A stretch of DNA of 64,000 nucleotides from Paramecium pentaurelia (lineage: Eukaryota > Ciliophora > Oligohymenophorea > Peniculida > Parameciidae): assembly GCA_905183005.1 (NCBI GenBank), contig CAJJDO010000020.1, positions 454,837 through 518,836 of the forward strand. The letters are read 5' to 3'. A model generated the notes under the pieces. The model saw only the letters and a list, made by a program, of their open reading frames with translations. It was not told the DNA's origin and did not search any database. Below are positions 59,169-64,000 of this stretch, one piece after another (within the stretch, counting starts at the first letter, position 1; each line of letters begins with the position of its first letter). A program made the position numbers and the translations under genes.

Positions 59169-62100
59169 TCAAGAACTTTATTAATTAAATTTATTTGGTA
59201 ATGCAGGACTTATAGGTTATAATCTTGGTGAAAGTAATAAGGATTTCCTTGATAATGTTGATCTTTCTTTTTAAATTAAAATTTCACCAACTTTCCTTTC
59301 TTTCTTTCCTCGATCTTCAGTTCTATGAAAACTTGCATACTTTGTAGTATTTTATGATTGTTTTTCTAAATTTAACATATTCTCTGATATTATATGAGTA
59401 TTTGTTATCGATTTAGATAATTCTATATATTTATTTCCTGTTATGATATGCCATGATTACATTGTCTCTAAATTTTTTTCAATTTAAACTAATTATCTCT
59501 TATGAATAACCTTAATCTACACATAATCTATACATTTTAAATTAATTCAATAATAATTTGTATATAGTAAGATAGATTTTCGTAATTTGAATCATTTTTG
59601 ATTCCATTCATATAAAATCTAGAGTAGGCATTTTAAAGGGAAGCAATAAATCCTATTTTAAAAAAAAGTGTTGATATCAATGCAGAATGTGCTTAATTAA
59701 GTAATAAGTTTAAAAACCTTAAAAATTAAATATATTAATGAATACATAAAAAAGTTTCTTTAAAAAGTATTGTTTGAATCACTATCAAAAAACCAAATCA
59801 CTAATATATGTAATACACTTTCATTTAAGTATTTAATAATTAATTTTTCAATTTGATCACAATAAGTTAATTGGAATAACTACAAGCCTGTATTTAAAGT
59901 AGTCATTAATAAGGTTTTCTTAAATTTATGCTTAGTTGAAATAAGAAAATTAGGATTTTTGTGCATTTCAAATACAATTTTACAAAGATATTCAATAGAA
60001 TTTAAAAAGCTATTGCATAAATCAATTTAACTATCATATAGAGATTTCATTTCTAAAACATTTTCAAATATATAATTAATGAATATTCCACATTCATCTG
60101 ATAGATTAGAATCATATGGTTAATTTTCTAAAATATTAAGCATATATATCTAAAAATATCTATCAAACAAATTTTAATTTAAGAAACATTTAGACATACT
60201 AGATATATCTAATTTACTTAAAGCTGATTTAATTTTATCATTATTTTATTTTAGATATTGTATTATTGATTTTGTAGTTTCATGTAATAATCTTATACCT
60301 TTTTAATAGTATTTATAATCTATTTATAATTATTCAAGTTAATTTTCATATTAAGTATTTTTAATAGATGTTTTATAACTAGGATAAATAGTTTTAAGTC
60401 TTGAACTAGAAAATCCATCATTAGTAAAATTTGCTTCTGTTCTATGTCTAAATTTAGATTAATGATATAAAAATATAGATTTTTATTATTATCTTTTAAA
60501 ACTAGTGGAATAGGTTTCTTCTATTGAATCTTAAACTTAAGTTTTTGCATGTGATTCTAAATAAGGTGATTCTACAAGTTAAGTTGGAGATGATTATAAA
60601 GAATTAGATTAAGTTAATTTAGATATTCCTTTTGATTAACTTTTTCTTGTACTAATAATAATATTATTTTTAGTTCTTGTATTTCTATTTGTTGCTGGAG
60701 ATTCAATAGATTTAGTTAATATAATTTATTCTTATTCTAATATTTCAATTTATGGTTAGTTAGATGATTTTCTCATTTTAGAATTTCTTAAATCTATATA
60801 ATATTATTTAATTTAAGTATTATTCTTTCTTTCTTATATAAATTAATTTAGATTATCTAAATCTTTATTATCAAATTCATTAGCTGAAATATATTCATTA
60901 ATCTCTTAATTTAATTACCAATTGAATTAATTTGTTGTATAATATAATTCAGGATTTTTACCTGGTTATAATACACCCAATAAATTAGTTAATTATTCCT
61001 TATCGTCAGTATTAATAGATGATGAATTAATTTACTTTTTATCATATTATGAAAGTGTCTTAAGTATTGATAAAATACTAATTGTAGCTTCAGTTTTTGT
61101 TTATTTATCTGTAATATTTAAATTAACACCTTCTTTAGAAACCAATTAAACTATAAATTTAAACCATTCTGTTTTACATATATATTTCCATATTTATTCC
61201 TAAAAGAAATACCCTAATTAATAATAGTCTATTTTAATATTAATTATATCTAGATAATATTTATATATATTATACTCTCTAAAATTTACTGTATCATAGA
61301 ATTGTAGATGTAGAGACTTAATGAAAAATAAAGATTTAAATCAACTATTTAAACTACACTTAACTTTGGTTGTCTTAATAATGTTACTTCTATAAGTTTT
61401 GCAATATGATTAAGATTTGCATTCTAATTCTAATCATTAACAAATTCATAAATTCCATTAACTAAAAATTATCTAAATATTATTATACATATCTAAATAA
61501 CATTTTATTTAATAAATTAATCGAAAAATTAAAAATTGTCTTCCTTAATCAACACTTAAAGAGCTTTATATGAACGTATAGTTTCTTCTTATTTTAATGA
61601 TTTTCCAATCAATTTATAATAAGTAGGATCATCATTTTATATGTTTATATCAGCATATTTTGTCTAATATTATATTAATATATATATATATACCCATATT
61701 TTATGAAGTTCCACTTTTTCAGGTTAAGTAATATATTTTAAAATTTCATCATAATTTTCTGGTTTATTGAAAATGTCCTCTCTTTCTAGTATATCATATG
61801 TATTAGTTTCACAAAGCCATTTTTAAATTTAATTATCTATACTTTCTTCTTAACTATCATCACTATCATAATTTAAAGGATCATCATTTAATTAAAAAGT
61901 TATTTTTGTGTTTCTTTCTGGAATGAAGTCAGGTATTTTACTTGGACTTTATACATGATTTTATAAAAAGACTAAATTATTAATAATTAGTTTATTACAT
62001 TAATCTATTTCTTCATAATATGTAGCTACCCATTAACGATTTCCAAATATATCATTTTTACATTCATCAAATATAGATATAATTTTTAATCTAAATTCTT

Positions 62101-62441
62101 GATCTTTTGTATTTATTATAAATATTTTGAAAATTTTTGCCATCTTTTCTAAGTCCATTTTTAACTCATTTGCCTACAAAAATAATTGTTTTAAGTATCG
62201 AGTACTAAACATTTTAGCCATCAGTAATTTTTCTATTACTGCTTTTGCAAAAGACACATTTTATGAACTCTTTCTTGAATCTATTGATGTATTTTACCTA
62301 AAGTTATATATATATATAAATACATATTAGTAAGTCTTGAAGATTTAAGAGAGAATGATCTTTAACTTAATAAAGCTCTTTGTTCTTAGAGTTAAGATAC
62401 TTCTAAACAAGCTTAGTGGAATGCAGAAATAAATTATCCAT
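59169..62441 (-). CDS. Large helical protein, member of a tandem paralogous pair
   Basis: About 1034 residues. It starts MDNLFLHSTKLVQKYLNS. The N-terminal 450 residues look like helical repeats (LEKMAKIFKIFIINTKDQEF, IWKYICKTEWFKFIVQLVS), a central Ser/Thr/Gln-rich linker follows (near SPATNRNTRTKNN), then a helical C-terminal domain, DECGIFINYIFENVLEMKSL through LHILVIWFFDSDSNNTF. Introns 62298-62323, 62205-62239 (35 nt, longest here), 61664-61693, 61250-61275, 59718-59745 and 59511-59533, plus a possible 27-nt one at 61462-61488. The splice choices were guided by alignment to the neighbouring paralogue. Armadillo/HEAT-like architecture is possible; no family named. Confidence 0.72.
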
Positions 62442-62850
62442 CCTTAAATCTATCAAATAGAATTGAAATAAGTAATTCCACACTATGTTGTTAAAATGGA
62501 TAAGCACATATTACTTAGAATACTTTAATATATATATACATAACTTCAATGTTGAAATGTCTTTAAATTATTTTTAATTAGGTAAACTCTATGTGATTTC
62601 CTTTATTGCAATTGATAATTTCTATAATCGTATATATTCATCATCTTCATTTAGCTATATTTGAATCAAAATTTACAGCAAGTTCTAAGTGCATACGGCT
62701 TGATTTATATTTGTGATTAAAATTATATATTATTATAATCAACAAATCTATCTACCAAATCATATTAGTTTCTTTTATGATTATTCTGCCCTTGACATTT
62801 AAACTATAGAATTAGTATTAGATTCACTTATTTTTCTAAAATTACATGAT
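62442..62850. other. Intergenic gap between tandem paralogues
   Basis: About 410 bp separating the stop of the upstream paralogue from the start of the next. AT-rich with a tatatatata run near 62530. No frame or RNA gene recognised. Confidence 0.5.
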
Positions 62851-64000
62851 TCAAGTATACTTTTGTTAGGATATAAGCGGATTAACTTTTTGATTTATTT
62901 AACTTTTTGTTTTGATCTATTTGTTATTCTTTTCTTCATTTTTTTTAACAAATACTTTATCAACTTATTTTCCATATTCTAAATTAATCAATTAATCTGC
63001 ATATCTCATAGCCATTGTATTTTCAAAAGGTTGAGCTTATTCAAGTTATTACCATGAATCTAATATAATTAGAGCACTTTATAATTCACTTAAATTTCTC
63101 ACTTTTATCGCATTTCTTATAATATAATTTATTAATAGAATATAAAAAAAAATGCCTTCAACATAAGATGTATCCCTCATTTCATTTTAATAAAATTTTG
63201 TATATGCATTATATAAGGTACTTACTAAACCTAATTTAAAGATAATATTAGATAAGTATGGTATAGGAGCACCTGCAAAAAATATAGTAATGAATTTAGT
63301 AAAAACCTATTAATATATTGTGTTCTATTAACTATCAGAAAACCATATGATAATTATATGTAACATAGTATCTGTTAAGTTTCTGAATACGCTTTTTTAA
63401 TTTTTATCTATTTTGACCATATAATTTTATCTATCATATAATAGTAATCCATTTGTCATTATGGAAACTAATATATATTATTTAAAGGCAAAAGATGTTG
63501 AATCTAATTTTGATCTAATTGAATTTAATTAAACAATGCATTTAACTAAATAATCAATAATTAATTAAAATTAGTTTTTCAACAATTCCTTGTAATTTTC
63601 AAAGATTTAGATAATTTTAATTTTAATGTAAAGATTATTTAATAAAATTCCACATTCAACAGACAATGATGTTGGATTATGAGGAATTTCCAAAATTGAA
63701 TACAAAAATACTTTAAATAATGAGTAAATATTCTTTTCAGTCATTATTGATTTTGTAAATTAATCAATATTAAAAATTTAAGTTTGAGTTAATTTTTATT
63801 ATATATCTTATTATTTTTCTGCAAAATCAATTAATTAATTAAATAAAAGAATTAAAGTTCTTAAATGATTTTCTGAGATAATATTTTTATTAAAAGATAA
63901 TTTTTCTTTTTCAAAATCTGATAAAAATATCACTGACTTTGTTGTAGGATAGATTTAAATCAATTTACTACTTGAGAAACCATCATTTGAATGTAAATCT
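62851..64000 (-). CDS. C-terminal part of the second tandem paralogue, 5' end outside window
   Basis: At least 383 residues; the N-terminus lies beyond the right edge. It aligns along its length to the C-terminal half of the neighbouring gene: NDGFSSSKLIQIYP versus NDGFSSSRLKTIYP, VECGILLNN versus DECGIFINY, and LHIIIIWFSDSQQNT versus LHILVIWFFDSDSNNT. No intron is needed in the visible part. The C-terminus is basic and Lys/Gln-rich, ending SQQKYT. Family unknown. Confidence 0.75.

Noticed and set aside
1..64000. CRISPR arrays, insertion sequences, bacterial operons, ribosome binding sites, telomere repeats (CCCCAA type) or retained TA-bounded IES
   Set aside because: Looked for while reading; no regularly spaced repeats, transposase motifs, telomeric runs or TA-flanked frame-breaking insertions with IES-like ends were seen. 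The genetic code and introns show a eukaryotic ciliate macronucleus.

Overview
The window is a gene-dense stretch of ciliate macronuclear DNA, most likely from the genus Paramecium. Coding frames read through TAA and TAG as glutamine and stop only at TGA. Introns are tiny (19 to 35 nt, GT...AG), intergenic gaps are mostly 20 to 300 bp, and base composition is very AT-rich. Standard-code ORF calling therefore breaks nearly every gene. All gene models here were read by hand with TAA/TAG = Gln and short introns removed. The exon lengths of every complete model were checked to sum to a multiple of three.

Layout. 1-5.5 kb: a tandem-FHA protein, a calcium-dependent protein kinase, a Gln-rich coiled-coil protein and a p24/GOLD cargo receptor. 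5.6-10.7 kb: a frame-disrupted small gene, then splicing factor Cwc2, a small acylated protein with PP1-docking-like motifs, neuroguidin/Lcp5 and splicing factor Cwc15. 10.7-16.1 kb: a mucolipin-like TRP channel, a small protein, GID8, a small acylated protein and a secreted class 3 lipase, with two decayed-looking AT-rich gaps. 17.3-28.9 kb: a 1000-aa coiled-coil protein, a basic protein, a Cdc20/Cdh1 APC/C activator, the ciliary protein CFAP65 and a B-box/WD40 protein. 28.9-35.8 kb: an RRM-like protein with a presequence-like N-terminus, then a cytochrome c oxidase COX5B-type gene present twice around a 242-N gap. 35.9-44.1 kb: a class I histone deacetylase, three coiled-coil proteins, a Dpy-30 protein and proteasome alpha-6. 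44.6-51.8 kb: fimbrin, a Hpc2/ubinuclein-like protein, a kelch protein, an unknown protein, a decayed Rab-like gene, a second PP1-docking-like acylated protein and a PP2C-like pseudophosphatase candidate. 52-64 kb: tRNA-Asn, COA5/Pet191, a bZIP factor, a NOXRED1-like oxidoreductase, a TTLL enzyme, a third PP1-docking-like protein, an unknown protein and a tandem pair of paralogous large genes.

There are no operons, CRISPR arrays or insertion sequences. Neighbours are mostly unrelated housekeeping, ciliary and signalling genes. Themes that recur are a shared SILK-plus-RVxF C-terminal module in three genes, four N-termini of MG-Cys acylation type, and frequent use of AAG as the 3' splice end.
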